Under the pieces are notes generated by a model that did no database searches, was not told where the DNA came from, and worked only from the letters and a program-made list of their open reading frames with translations. A stretch of DNA of 56,243 bases, taken from assembly GCA_005880985.1 (NCBI GenBank), contig VBIQ01000018.1, positions 1 to 56,243 on the forward strand, given 5' to 3'. The DNA is from Chloroflexota bacterium (lineage in GTDB: Bacteria > Chloroflexota > Dormibacteria > Aeolococcales > Aeolococcaceae). Position numbers and translations under genes: made by a program. Positions 32,919-40,429 of the stretch are shown piece by piece (position 1 is the stretch's first letter; each line of letters begins with the position of its first letter).

Positions 32919-33515
32919 ATGAGCAGGCCGCGGGCGCGCGTCCCCGCCGCGGAGGTGACCCTGGCCGTGCTCACCGGCGGGCGCAGCCGGCGGATGGGGC
33001 GCGACAAGGCGTCGATGCCGGTCGAGGGCGGCCGGGTCCTGGGGGCGCTCGGGGCCGAGGCGCTGCGCGGCCTCTACGCCGAGGTGCTGACCGCCGGGCC
33101 GCCGGTGCCCGGGCTGGCCGCCCGAGCGGTGGCCGACGCCCTGCCCGGCGCCGGCCCGCTCTCCGGGGTGGTCGCCGCCCTCGAGGACGCCCGGACCCCG
33201 CTGGTGGTGGTGATCGCCTGCGACATGCCCCGTCTCTCGTCTGCCCTGGTCTCCGGGCTGCTCGGCGAGGCGGCCGGTGGCAGCCGCCGGGTGACGCTCT
33301 GCCGCGGACCGAACGGGCTCGAGCCGCTGCCGTCGGTGTGGCGGCGCGAGGCCGCATCCGATCTGCGGCGGCAGCTGGCGGGTGGGGTTCGCGCCCTGCG
33401 CGACGCGGTCTCCGCCGCCGGCCCCCGGGTGGTGGAGCCGGACCGGTGGCGCCGCTGGGACCCGGTGGGCGCCTCGTTCCTCAGCTGGAATGCTCTGGGC
33501 GAGGTCGAGCGGTGA
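32919..33515 (+). CDS. mobA: Molybdenum cofactor guanylyltransferase
   Basis: 198 aa. The nucleotidyltransferase signature LAVLTGGRSRRMGRDKASM corresponds to LAGGxSxRMGxDK of MobA, which attaches GMP to molybdopterin. IACDMPRLSSALV with the metal-binding Asp and PLSGVVAALE (LGGPLAGI-like region) support this. Length normal for MobA. The CinA-like MoCF-fold protein at 39,481 is unlikely to be part of the same pathway. No molybdoenzyme gene is in the window. MobA of unusual substrate (NTP transferase for other cofactors) cannot be excluded. Confidence 0.83.
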   Translation: MSRPRARVPAAEVTLAVLTGGRSRRMGRDKASMPVEGGRVLGALGAEALRGLYAEVLTAGPPVPGLAARAVADALPGAGPLSGVVAALEDARTPLVVVIACDMPRLSSALVSGLLGEAAGGSRRVTLCRGPNGLEPLPSVWRREAASDLRRQLAGGVRALRDAVSAAGPRVVEPDRWRRWDPVGASFLSWNALGEVER

Positions 33516-33815
33516 TCTCGGGCGTCACCCGCGCGATGACGCGTTGCATTACGGCGGAAAGGCCTGGTCCGCGGGCGGCGCGGTCGCCGGGCAATTCGAA
33601 CACCGCTCGGCGGGTTGGTGCTTATGCGACAGCAACGCTATCGGATTGTCCTACTGATTGACACTCAATAGCGCAGCGCATTATAGTCCCGGCGGCACTC
33701 AGATCCTGGTCGCTCGCGCTGCCCGATGGGGGGCCGCGGTGGCGCGGACGGCCACCGTGCGATCGGGAGGAGAGTACTGTCCGGGCACGTGCCGGCCGCA
33801 GTGGAGGAGGAGGAG
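33516..33815 (+). other. 300-bp intergenic region with the lipid-operon promoter
   Basis: Between mobA and the SCP2 gene. The middle is unusually AT-rich for this genome and contains a TTCGAA at 33595-33600, the promoter annotated below, and the purine-rich Shine-Dalgarno stretch ahead of the SCP2 start. No convincing extra coding frame. Confidence 0.6.
33657..33687 (+). promoter_or_regulatory. Consensus-like promoter with palindrome for the lipid-catabolism gene set
   Basis: TTGACA at 33658-33663, 18-bp spacer, TATAGT at 33682-33687. A palindrome ATTGA-CAC-TCAAT (33657-33669) covers the -35 box, the expected place for a repressor operator (TetR, GntR or similar). The predicted leader is about 120 nt. 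Confidence 0.7.
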
Positions 33816-34139
33816 TTGTCGACTCCTGCAGACAAGTTCGCAGAGATCCGCACCAGGCTCGAGCAGAATCCCCAGAAGCTGGCGGGGTTGACCGCCGTCT
33901 ATCAGTTCGAGCTCAGCGGTGAGAACGGCGGTACCTGGCACGTCGACATCAAGGACGGGGGCGGCACCCTGCAGGAGGGCCCGGCGGCGAACCCTGGGGT
34001 CACCATCCTCATGGCGGCCGACGACTTCGTTGCTCTCACCGATGGCAAGCTCGACGGCACGATGGCCTTCATGAGCGGCAAGCTCAAGGTGCGGGGCGAC
34101 ATGGGGCTGGCGATGAAGCTCCAGAGCCTGGTCGCCTGA
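33816..34139 (+). CDS. SCP2 sterol-binding domain protein
   Basis: 107 aa, single SCP2 domain: NPQKLAGLTAVYQFELSGENGGTWHVDIKDG, NPGVTILMAADDFVALTDGKLDGTMAFMSGKLKVRGDMGLAMKL is the classic C-terminal half. These proteins bind acyl-CoA or sterol-like lipids in the cytosol. I place the start at TTG 33816 because a long GGAGGAGGAGGAG ribosome site sits directly upstream and gives the standard domain boundary; the open frame continues upstream without support. First gene after the strong promoter and followed by MaoC, ACAD, SDR and hydratase genes, so it probably presents lipid substrates to them. Confidence 0.87.
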   Translation: MSTPADKFAEIRTRLEQNPQKLAGLTAVYQFELSGENGGTWHVDIKDGGGTLQEGPAANPGVTILMAADDFVALTDGKLDGTMAFMSGKLKVRGDMGLAMKLQSLVA

Positions 34140-34148
34140 CGCATCGCC

Positions 34149-34559
34149 ATGCCCGACAGCAGTCACGTCGGCCGGACGTACGTGGCCCCGGGCCAGGTGG
34201 TGGACGGCCAGCGCTCCCGCGCCTTCGCCGCCGCCCTCGCGGGTGACGACCCGGTGGCCGAGCCGGAGGCGGTGCCGCCCACGTTCGCGGCGGTCTACCT
34301 GCTCTTCCCCACCCTTGGGCAGCTCTTCGGTGACGCCGAGGTGGGCATCGACCTGGCCGGGCTCATCCACGGCGAGCAGCACTTCACCTGGCACGCGCCG
34401 GTGCACGCCGGCGACGTGATCGACGCCAGCGCCCGGATCGCCTCGGTGCAGGAGAAGCGGGGCATGACCTTCGTCGGCGTCGACCTCGAGGCCGCCCGGC
34501 AGGGCGAGGTGGTCTGCAGCGGCTCCTCGGTGCTGATCGTTCGGGGGGCATCGTCGTGA
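34149..34559 (+). CDS. MaoC-like dehydratase, N-terminal/HadA-type subunit
   Basis: 136 aa hot-dog protein. The segment VPPTFAAVYLLFPTLGQLFGD and GLIHGEQHFTWHAPVHAGDVIDASARI is typical of the HadA/FAS1-like N-terminal MaoC half, which lacks the catalytic Asp-His pair. It pairs with the catalytic half encoded next (GTGA overlap). Together they would hydrate trans-2-enoyl-CoA or dehydrate 3-hydroxyacyl thioesters, like mycobacterial HadAB or split steroid-degradation hydratases. Start ATG 34149, 9 bp after the SCP2 gene. Confidence 0.82.
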   Translation: MPDSSHVGRTYVAPGQVVDGQRSRAFAAALAGDDPVAEPEAVPPTFAAVYLLFPTLGQLFGDAEVGIDLAGLIHGEQHFTWHAPVHAGDVIDASARIASVQEKRGMTFVGVDLEAARQGEVVCSGSSVLIVRGASS

Positions 34560-34975
34560 GCGCGCCGGCGCTGACCGCGCTGCAGGTGGGTGACGCGATC
34601 ACCCCGCTCAGCCGGAGGGTGACCCAGGTGCAGATCAACGCCTACGCCGAGGCATCGGGCGACCCCAACCCCATCCACACCAACGAGGAGTTCGCCCGTG
34701 CGGTCGGCCTCCCCGGGACCATCGCCCACGGCATGCTGAGCCTCGGCATCCTCGCCGGGGCGGTGGCCCGGTGGGCGGGGGGCAGCGAGCGGCTCACCGC
34801 GCTGGGGGCGCGCTTCTCCCGGCCCCTCCTCCCAGGCGACACCCTCACCTGCAGCGGGCGCGTCATCGCCGTCGAGGAGGCCTCTGGCGTCGTCAGTCTC
34901 GCGGTGGAGGCCGTGTCCGATCGCGGAGACAGCGTGCTCACCAACGGCCGGGCGCAGGTCCGGCTCGACACCTGA
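34556..34975 (+). CDS. MaoC-like (R)-specific enoyl-CoA hydratase, catalytic subunit
   Basis: 139 aa. The hydratase-2 motif is complete: YAEASGDPNPIHTNEEFARAVGLPGTIAHGML contains the catalytic Asp and His. PGDTLTCSGRVIAVEEASG is the second typical hot-dog strand. Start GTG 34556 overlaps the preceding half by 4 nt, supporting a heterodimer. Predicted to act on enoyl-CoA in the (R)-specific branch of lipid or side-chain degradation. Confidence 0.87.
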   Translation: MSAPALTALQVGDAITPLSRRVTQVQINAYAEASGDPNPIHTNEEFARAVGLPGTIAHGMLSLGILAGAVARWAGGSERLTALGARFSRPLLPGDTLTCSGRVIAVEEASGVVSLAVEAVSDRGDSVLTNGRAQVRLDT

Positions 34976-34988
34976 GGTCGACAACGCC

Positions 34989-36200
34989 ATGGCCCTCGAC
35001 TTTTCGCTCACCCCCGAGCAGGAGGAGATACGCGATCTCGTCCATCAGTTCGCCGAGAAGGAGGTCCGTCCCAACGCCGACCACTTCGACGAGCACGAGG
35101 AGACGCCGTGGGAGGTCATGCGCAAGGCGCACGAACTCGGCATCGGCGCCAACGCCGGCTTTCCGGCCCAGTACGGCGGCGGCGGTGTCGACTTCATCAG
35201 CGAGCTGATCATCCAGGAGGAGCTCTCCTGGGGTGACGCCGGCACCGCGGTCGCCATCATGGGCAGCGGTCTCGCCGGCGCCGGCATCATCGCCATGGGG
35301 ACCGAGGAGCAGAAAGAGAAGTACATCGGCATGCTGTGCGATCCCAAGGAGATGCGGATCGCCGCCATGGGACTGACCGAGCCGTCATCGGGGTCGGATT
35401 CGCTGGCGCTGGAGACCAACGCCAAGAAGGTCGACGGCGGGTACCTGCTCAACGGCACCAAGCAGTTCTGCACCAACGGCGGCATCGCCGACATCCAGGT
35501 GGCCTTCGCCACCACCGACCGGAGCCTGGGGCCCGCCGGCATCGCCGGCTTCGTCATCGAGAAGGGCAATCCCGGCATGCGCCAGGGACGCAAGGAGCGC
35601 AAGCTCGGGGTGCGCGCCTCTCACACCGCGCAGGTGATCTTCGAGGACTGCTTCGTCCCCGATGACGCCCGTCTCGGCTTCGACGCCCAGGGCAACTCCA
35701 CCGGTCCCGGAGCGGTGGGGGCGATGATGATGCTCGAGGCGACCCGTCCCGCCATCGCCGCCGGCGCCCTGGGGATCGCCCGCGCCGCCTTTGAGTACGC
35801 GCGCGACTACTCGCTCGAGCGCGAGCAGTTCGGCAAGCCGATCGCTAAGCACGAGGCGATCGCCTTCAAGCTCGCCGACATGGCGACCAAGGTCGACGCG
35901 TCCCGGCTGCTGACGTGGCGTGCCGGCTGGATGGTCAGCCAGGGTCTGCCGTTCACGCGGGCCGAGGGATCGATGGCCAAGCTGTTCGCCGGCGACGCCG
36001 CCATGGAGATCACCGTCGACGCGGTCCAGGTGCTCGGCGGCTACGGCTACGTCAAGGACCATCCGGTGGAGCGCTTCATGCGCGACGCCAAGATCTACCA
36101 GATCTGGGAGGGAACCGCCGAGATCCAGCGGCTGGTGATCAGCCGCTACATCCTCGGCGAGCGCCGCGCGCAGCCGCGGCCGATGGCCAAGGCCAGCTAG
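34989..36200 (+). CDS. Acyl-CoA dehydrogenase
   Basis: 403 aa FAD enzyme oxidising acyl-CoA to trans-2-enoyl-CoA and passing electrons to ETF. Signatures are MGLTEPSSGSDSLALETNAKK (FAD/substrate), EREQFGKPIAKHEAIAFKLADM, and VQVLGGYGYVKDHPVERFMRDAKIYQIWEGTAEIQRLVISR, with the catalytic Glu in WEGT. The insertion QGRKERKLGVRASHTAQVIFEDCFVP is standard. Short- or branched-chain class by the position of the base. It follows the MaoC genes in the same direction; etfBA lie at 9,997. Confidence 0.95.
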   Translation: MALDFSLTPEQEEIRDLVHQFAEKEVRPNADHFDEHEETPWEVMRKAHELGIGANAGFPAQYGGGGVDFISELIIQEELSWGDAGTAVAIMGSGLAGAGIIAMGTEEQKEKYIGMLCDPKEMRIAAMGLTEPSSGSDSLALETNAKKVDGGYLLNGTKQFCTNGGIADIQVAFATTDRSLGPAGIAGFVIEKGNPGMRQGRKERKLGVRASHTAQVIFEDCFVPDDARLGFDAQGNSTGPGAVGAMMMLEATRPAIAAGALGIARAAFEYARDYSLEREQFGKPIAKHEAIAFKLADMATKVDASRLLTWRAGWMVSQGLPFTRAEGSMAKLFAGDAAMEITVDAVQVLGGYGYVKDHPVERFMRDAKIYQIWEGTAEIQRLVISRYILGERRAQPRPMAKAS

Positions 36201-36227
36201 CCGGCCGGAGCCGCCGCCGCCTTTCGA

Positions 36228-36233
36228 TAAGCT
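36228..36233 (+). promoter_or_regulatory. -10 box (TAAGCT) before the SDR gene
   Basis: TAAGCT, 8 nt, ATG 36242. It could give the SDR, hydratase and glycosidase-like genes an internal leaderless promoter within the larger gene set. Confidence 0.4.
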
Positions 36234-36241
36234 CCCGGGTC

Positions 36242-37075
36242 ATGTTCGACCTGACGGGCAGGGTGGCGGTGGTCACCGGCGGCTCGCGCGGGCTGGGCCG
36301 CGCCGACTGCCTGGCCCTGGCCCAGGCGGGCGCGGACGTGGTGGTCACCGACATCCTCATCGAGTCGGACCCCGAGATCGCGCGCTCGGCGGAGCGCTCG
36401 GGGTCGGCCCTGGCCCAGCTCTTCACCGCGCAGAACGTCGTCTACGCGGAGCGCACCAGTGAGGAGATCCGGCAGATGGGGCGGCGGTCCGCCGCCGTCA
36501 AGATGGACGTGACCGATCGCGAGCAGGTCACCACCGTCTTCGCGCAGATCGCCCGTGACTTCGGCGCCATCGACATCCTGGTCAACAACGCGGCCACCCT
36601 CGACCACATCGCGCAGATCGAGCAGCAGAACGACGACCTGTGGGACCGCGATGTCAGCGTCAACCTCACCGGCGCTTTCAACTGCACCAAGGCCGCGTTC
36701 CCCCACATGCGCGAGCACAACTGGGGCCGGGTGATCTTCATGGCCTCGGTGGCGGGGACACTCGGCGGGTTCGGGCAGGCGTCGTACGCCGCCACCAAGG
36801 CATCGCTGGTGGGACTGGCGCGCACCGTGGCCCTGGAGGGCGCCCGCTTCGGGATCACCGCCAACGTGGTGGCGCCGGGAATCATCGCCACCGAGGCGTT
36901 CAAGCTGGGCAATCCGAAGATGAACGACCGCATGGTGCTGCGGACCGCCACCCGCGCTCCGGGCGAGCCGGAGGACGTCGCCAGCACCATCGTCTTCCTG
37001 GTGTCCCCGGAAGCGCGCTACATCACCGGCCAGGTGATCAGCGTCGCCGGCGGCATCGACCTGTTCACCTTCTGA
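36242..37075 (+). CDS. Short-chain dehydrogenase/reductase (SDR)
   Basis: 277 aa. NAD(P)-binding TGGSRGLG, NNAA (NAG equivalent), catalytic Ser in MASVAG and the YAATK (YxxxK) pair are intact; the C-terminus (YITGQVISVAGGID) is standard. A longer insertion than usual follows strand 2 (SDPEIARSAERSGSALAQLFTAQNVVYAERTSEEIRQMG). Probably a 3-hydroxyacyl-CoA or hydroxysteroid dehydrogenase in the lipid-catabolism set. ATG 36242 is chosen because the -10 box is 8 nt upstream, though the frame is open further. The enoyl-CoA hydratase gene starts directly after its stop. Confidence 0.9.
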   Translation: MFDLTGRVAVVTGGSRGLGRADCLALAQAGADVVVTDILIESDPEIARSAERSGSALAQLFTAQNVVYAERTSEEIRQMGRRSAAVKMDVTDREQVTTVFAQIARDFGAIDILVNNAATLDHIAQIEQQNDDLWDRDVSVNLTGAFNCTKAAFPHMREHNWGRVIFMASVAGTLGGFGQASYAATKASLVGLARTVALEGARFGITANVVAPGIIATEAFKLGNPKMNDRMVLRTATRAPGEPEDVASTIVFLVSPEARYITGQVISVAGGIDLFTF

Positions 37076-37867
37076 ATGGGCGAGAGCGAGCAGTACATCA
37101 GCGTCCACAGTGACGGCGGCATCGCCACCGTCACCATGAACCGGCCGCCGGTCAACGCCATCGCTCCCGCGCTGCTGCACCAGCTGGCGCGGGTGTTCCA
37201 GGAGCTCGGTGCCGATCCAGCGGTGCGGGTCATCGTCCTGTGCAGCGCGATCGAGCGCTACTTCATGGCCGGCGCCGACATCAAGATGATGTCGAGCGGC
37301 GATCTCGGCGGCGACCAGGGAGAGGAGGCGACCCTGACCTCTCGCCTGGCGGTCGTCGAGCGCACTCCGAAGCCGGTGATCGCCGCCATCAACGGCCACG
37401 CGCTCGGTGGTGGGTGTGAGCTGGCGCTGTGCTGCGACTACCGCTTCATGGTCGACGACGGGCGCAGCACCATCGGCCTCACCGAGACATCGCTCGGGCT
37501 GATCCCGGGCGGCGGAGGCACCCAGCGACTGCCCCGTCTCATCGGCCGGGGGCGGGCGGTGCAGATGATCTTCGAGGGCACACGCCTGCGCGCACCCCAG
37601 GCGCTGGGCATGGGTCTGGTCGACGTCGCCGCCCCCCCGGAGGAGTTCCGCTCGGCGGTGGATGCCAAGGCGCAGGAGCTGGGGCGCATGGCCACCAGGG
37701 CGCTGGGCATCGCCAAGCTGGCGATCCTCGACGGCCTCGACACCACCGTCGCAGCGGGCATCGACCTGGAGACCCGGGGTTTCCTGGACGCGATCAGCAG
37801 CGCTGACGCCGCCGAAGGGATGACGGCCTTCATCGAGAAGCGCGCGGCGACCTTCACCGGCCGCTGA
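37076..37867 (+). CDS. Enoyl-CoA hydratase/isomerase
   Basis: 263 aa crotonase fold. Oxyanion-hole segments GADIKMM and NGHALGGGCELALCCDYRFM, then SLGLIPGGGGTQRLPRLIGRGRA with the catalytic Glu region (GLTETSLGLIP). It hydrates trans-2-enoyl-CoA to (S)-3-hydroxyacyl-CoA. The MaoC pair upstream provides the (R)-type activity, so the two could act on different substrates or branches. ATG follows the SDR stop with no gap, and GTG of the next gene follows its stop directly. Confidence 0.93.
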   Translation: MGESEQYISVHSDGGIATVTMNRPPVNAIAPALLHQLARVFQELGADPAVRVIVLCSAIERYFMAGADIKMMSSGDLGGDQGEEATLTSRLAVVERTPKPVIAAINGHALGGGCELALCCDYRFMVDDGRSTIGLTETSLGLIPGGGGTQRLPRLIGRGRAVQMIFEGTRLRAPQALGMGLVDVAAPPEEFRSAVDAKAQELGRMATRALGIAKLAILDGLDTTVAAGIDLETRGFLDAISSADAAEGMTAFIEKRAATFTGR

Positions 37868-39067
37868 GTGGAGCCGCTGATCTGCGGCGTCCTCTACTGG
37901 CCCGCGGAGGTCGGGCCGTTTCTGTGGGACGAGTTCGACGCCGGCCGCATCGGCGCCGACCTGGCGGCGGTGCGCGCCGCCGGCTTCTCCGTCGTCCGCC
38001 TTCCTCTTGCCTGGGACGCCTTCATGCCGTCCCCGCGCCAGGTCAGCCGTCGCCGGCTTCGCGAGCTGGAGATGGTGCTCGACTCTGCTGCGGCGGTCTC
38101 TCTGGCGGTGGTCCCCGTGCTCTTCGCCCAGTCCTGGGGCGACTGCGTCTGGCTGCCGCGGTACGCGGTCGACCGCCGCCGCCCACGTGTGGGAGTTCGA
38201 GTCATCAGCGACGGAAACGTGGTGGCGGGCGGTCCCCGCGACCTGTATGCGGATCCGCTGATGCTCGAGCTGGCGACCACCTGGATGGACGCGTTGCTGC
38301 GCGCCTTCGCCGGCCATCCCGGGATCGCCGCCTGGGACCTCGGTCATGACCCGGCGACGACGGTGCGCCCGCGCCGCATCGCCCACCTCGCCGCCTGGGT
38401 CGAGCTGCTGGCGGGGCGCGTGCGCGGTCAGCAGGAGCGCTGCTGGCTGACCCTCGGTGCCGGCGATGTCCTTCTCGGGCGCGGTGTCCGCCTCGCCGCG
38501 GTGGCGCCGCACCTCGACGCGGTCGGCGTGTCGACGGCGCCTCAGCCACCCGCGCTGCCCCTCAGCGAGACCTCCGCCGGCGACGTCACCTTCGTGCTCC
38601 AGCTGGCGCAACGGCTCTGCGATCAGGCGACTCCCGTCGTGATGCTCAACACCGGCGTTGCCAGCGAGGATCCCGAGGCGCCGGCGGACGGTGATGCCGA
38701 CGCCGCCACCGAGACGGGGCTTGCTCCCGCCGACGCGGTGCGGGTCACCGGAGCGGTGCTGGAGCGCGCCGTCGCCGCCGGCGCCTCCGGGCTGCTCGCA
38801 CTGACCTGGTGTGACACCGGTCCGCGAACGCTGGAGGCGCCACCGTTCGACCGCGCTCGGTGGCTGGCACGACGCGGCCTCACCGCATCCGCAGCTGCGC
38901 TCAAGCCGCACGGGATGGAATGGTCTCGGCTGGCGCGGCGCGAACCTGCTGCCGCGGCGGCGGATCCGTGGCCACCGCAGCTCGACATCGAGGAGTACTA
39001 CGCGAATCTGCCCGACAGCGCACGCGATCTGCGCAGCCGGTGGCACGCGGAACGCGGCGATGAATGA
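37868..39067 (+). CDS. GH5/GH-A-like TIM-barrel protein with altered catalytic motif
   Basis: 399 aa, no signal peptide. The N-terminal half has a glycosidase-A barrel: IGADLAAVRAAGFSVVRLPLAWDAFMPSP is the typical strand 2, and HPGIAAWDLGHDPATTV is strand 4, where active enzymes read WDLxNEP. The acid/base Glu is thus Asp in an HDP context. The strand-7 nucleophile Glu is not evident either (LLALTWCDTGPRTL). The C-terminus is Ala/Pro-rich with a tail QLDIEEYYANLPDSARDLRSRWH. It may be a degenerate glycosidase with binding function. GTG 37868 directly follows the hydratase stop. Confidence 0.6.
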   Translation: MEPLICGVLYWPAEVGPFLWDEFDAGRIGADLAAVRAAGFSVVRLPLAWDAFMPSPRQVSRRRLRELEMVLDSAAAVSLAVVPVLFAQSWGDCVWLPRYAVDRRRPRVGVRVISDGNVVAGGPRDLYADPLMLELATTWMDALLRAFAGHPGIAAWDLGHDPATTVRPRRIAHLAAWVELLAGRVRGQQERCWLTLGAGDVLLGRGVRLAAVAPHLDAVGVSTAPQPPALPLSETSAGDVTFVLQLAQRLCDQATPVVMLNTGVASEDPEAPADGDADAATETGLAPADAVRVTGAVLERAVAAGASGLLALTWCDTGPRTLEAPPFDRARWLARRGLTASAAALKPHGMEWSRLARREPAAAAADPWPPQLDIEEYYANLPDSARDLRSRWHAERGDE

Positions 39068-39128
39068 CCCGAGCGCATCGAGGCGACCACTCCACGAGAT
39101 CAGTGGCGAGGGAGCAGCACCAGCTTGC

Positions 39129-39134
39129 TATCCT
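39129..39134 (+). promoter_or_regulatory. Possible -10 box (TATCCT) for the cold-shock gene
   Basis: TATCCT lies 132 nt upstream of ATG 39267; the long leader fits cold-shock genes, whose untranslated leaders are often temperature-responsive. No -35 recognised. Confidence 0.3.
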
Positions 39135-39266
39135 GAGAGGGAGAGGACCGGGTGCCGCCGTCCGCTGAGCGGGGGTGACGGGCCGAATCCACACCGCGTG
39201 TCGCTTTGGTGCTGACGTGAAGCGATGCGCCCATCGCCAACCGTCGTCGTCAGCCGGAGTTGTGCA

Positions 39267-39470
39267 ATGCCTGCAGGCCGCATCAAGAAGATTGTTCCCG
39301 ATCGTGGTTTCGGTTTCGTTCGCGCCGAGGACGGCCTCGAGGTCTTCTTCCACCGCACCGAGCTGGGTCCCATCGACTTCGACTCGCTCGAGGAGGGGCA
39401 GCCGGTGACCTTCGAGGTGTTCGACAGCCCCAAGGGCCCGCGCGCTCGCAATCTCCAGCAGGCGAGCTGA
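39267..39470 (+). CDS. Cold-shock domain protein (CspA-like)
   Basis: 67 aa single cold-shock domain. RNP-1-like DRGFGFVRAEDG and RNP-2 VFFHRTEL are intact; the fold ends at KGPRARNLQQAS. It binds single-stranded RNA/DNA as an RNA chaperone. The frame is open upstream, but ATG 39267 gives the standard length and the region upstream is a leader. Unusually, the first strand reads MPAGRIKKIVPD where the classical form is MxxGTVKWFN, which is common in this protein type outside gamma-proteobacteria. Convergent with the CinA-like gene. Confidence 0.9.
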   Translation: MPAGRIKKIVPDRGFGFVRAEDGLEVFFHRTELGPIDFDSLEEGQPVTFEVFDSPKGPRARNLQQAS

Positions 39471-39480
39471 GCCGAGGGCC

Positions 39481-40269
39481 TCAGCGCTCCGCGAGGGGAC
39501 GGAGTTCCAGCAGCCGGCGGAACGCCGCCTCCACCTGCGCGGCGTTGCCGCCCCACAGCCGGATGACCAGCTCGCGCGTCTCGGTCTGCGGGTAGGAGCC
39601 CACCGCGACGTCGGGGTACTCGTTGCCCAGCACGGTCATGGGCCCGACAAACTCCGCCTCGATGGCGTAGCCGTAGCGCGCCTCGGCGACGTGCTCGACC
39701 GCCCCGCCGGAGAACAGACGCGGTAGGGCTTCCTCGGCGAAGATGGTCGTCATCTCGCGCGGGATGCCCGGGAGCACCAGCAGCCAGCGGGTGCCTCCCT
39801 GGTCGAGGTCGTAGGCGAGGCCGGGGGCCATGCCACGGCGGTTGGTGAGCACCACCGCCCCTCGCGGCACCACCGTCATGCGGCGATTCGCCGCCGAGAT
39901 CTCGTCGCTCGGGACCCACCCGGCGGCGTGCATCCGTCGCACGATGCCCTGCACATGGGCCAGCGCCTCCGCGTTCTCCTCCAGGGGACGGTCGAGCGCG
40001 CGCGCCACCGCGGCCAGGGTGCGGTCGTCGGGTGTCGGCCCGACTCCGCCGGAGACGAGGATGCGGGTGACCGCGGTCTCTGCCAGGGCCCGACGGATGG
40101 CGGCGACGATGGCGTCGTCGCGATCGGCCACCACCTCGATGCGCTCTGCCGCATAGCCGGCCTCGCGCAACCGCTGCGCCAGCCAGTTGGAATTGCTGTC
40201 GAGGACAAAGCCGCCGAGCACCTCGTCGCCGACGGCGATGATGATGCTCCGCCCGGGAGCGCCGGCCAT
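39481..40269 (-). CDS. CinA N-terminal-like (MoCF-fold) protein
   Basis: 262 aa with only the molybdopterin-binding-like domain of CinA. IIAVGDEVLGGFVLDSNSNWLAQRLREAGY and RILVSGGVGPTPDDRTLAAVARALDRPL are its signatures (usual GDELLxGxxxDTN and GGLGPTxDD). The C-terminal NMN deamidase domain is missing. Such stand-alone proteins are often annotated as competence/damage-inducible CinA homologs or ADP-ribose pyrophosphatase-like. I chose ATG 40269 because a TACCCT box lies 8 nt upstream; GTG/ATG starts further out would put the -10 inside the gene. Confidence 0.85.
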   Translation of the reverse strand: MAGAPGRSIIIAVGDEVLGGFVLDSNSNWLAQRLREAGYAAERIEVVADRDDAIVAAIRRALAETAVTRILVSGGVGPTPDDRTLAAVARALDRPLEENAEALAHVQGIVRRMHAAGWVPSDEISAANRRMTVVPRGAVVLTNRRGMAPGLAYDLDQGGTRWLLVLPGIPREMTTIFAEEALPRLFSGGAVEHVAEARYGYAIEAEFVGPMTVLGNEYPDVAVGSYPQTETRELVIRLWGGNAAQVEAAFRRLLELRPLAER

Positions 40270-40277
40270 CGCCGCCG

Positions 40278-40283
40278 AGGGTA
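40278..40283 (-). promoter_or_regulatory. -10 box (TACCCT) for the CinA-like gene
   Basis: Minus-strand TACCCT, 8 nt, ATG 40269. Predicted leaderless mRNA; sets the start codon choice. Confidence 0.5.
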
Positions 40284-40309
40284 CACGCCGCATGGCGGGG
40301 CCGGGGCTC

Positions 40310-40315
40310 TATAAT
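40310..40315 (+). promoter_or_regulatory. -10 box (TATAAT) of the H+-pyrophosphatase gene
   Basis: Perfect TATAAT, 26 bp from the divergent CinA-like -10 box. It leaves a leader of about 107 nt with a perfect hairpin. No convincing -35. Confidence 0.55.
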
Positions 40316-40369
40316 CCCGCCGCCATTTGAACCCGGCCATCCGCGCGCCTTCGGCAGGGGGGCAACCAG

Positions 40370-40395
40370 CCCGCGAATCGACGCCGATTCGCGGG
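40370..40395 (+). promoter_or_regulatory. Hairpin in the hppA leader
   Basis: CCCGCGAATC (40370-40379), loop GACGCC, GATTCGCGGG (40386-40395): a perfect 10-bp stem in the predicted 5' leader, 35 nt before the start codon and upstream of the GAGGAG ribosome site. Could be an attenuator or part of a riboswitch-like structure; I do not match it to a known class. Confidence 0.55.
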
Positions 40396-40429
40396 GACCC
40401 GGCGTAGAGGTGGCCGCCGCGAGGAGCCA

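Noticed and set aside
39481..40269. Molybdenum cofactor biosynthesis partner of MobA
   Set aside because: The MoCF fold here has the CinA-type GGVGPTPDD motif and is not near mobA; CinA-like is the better call.
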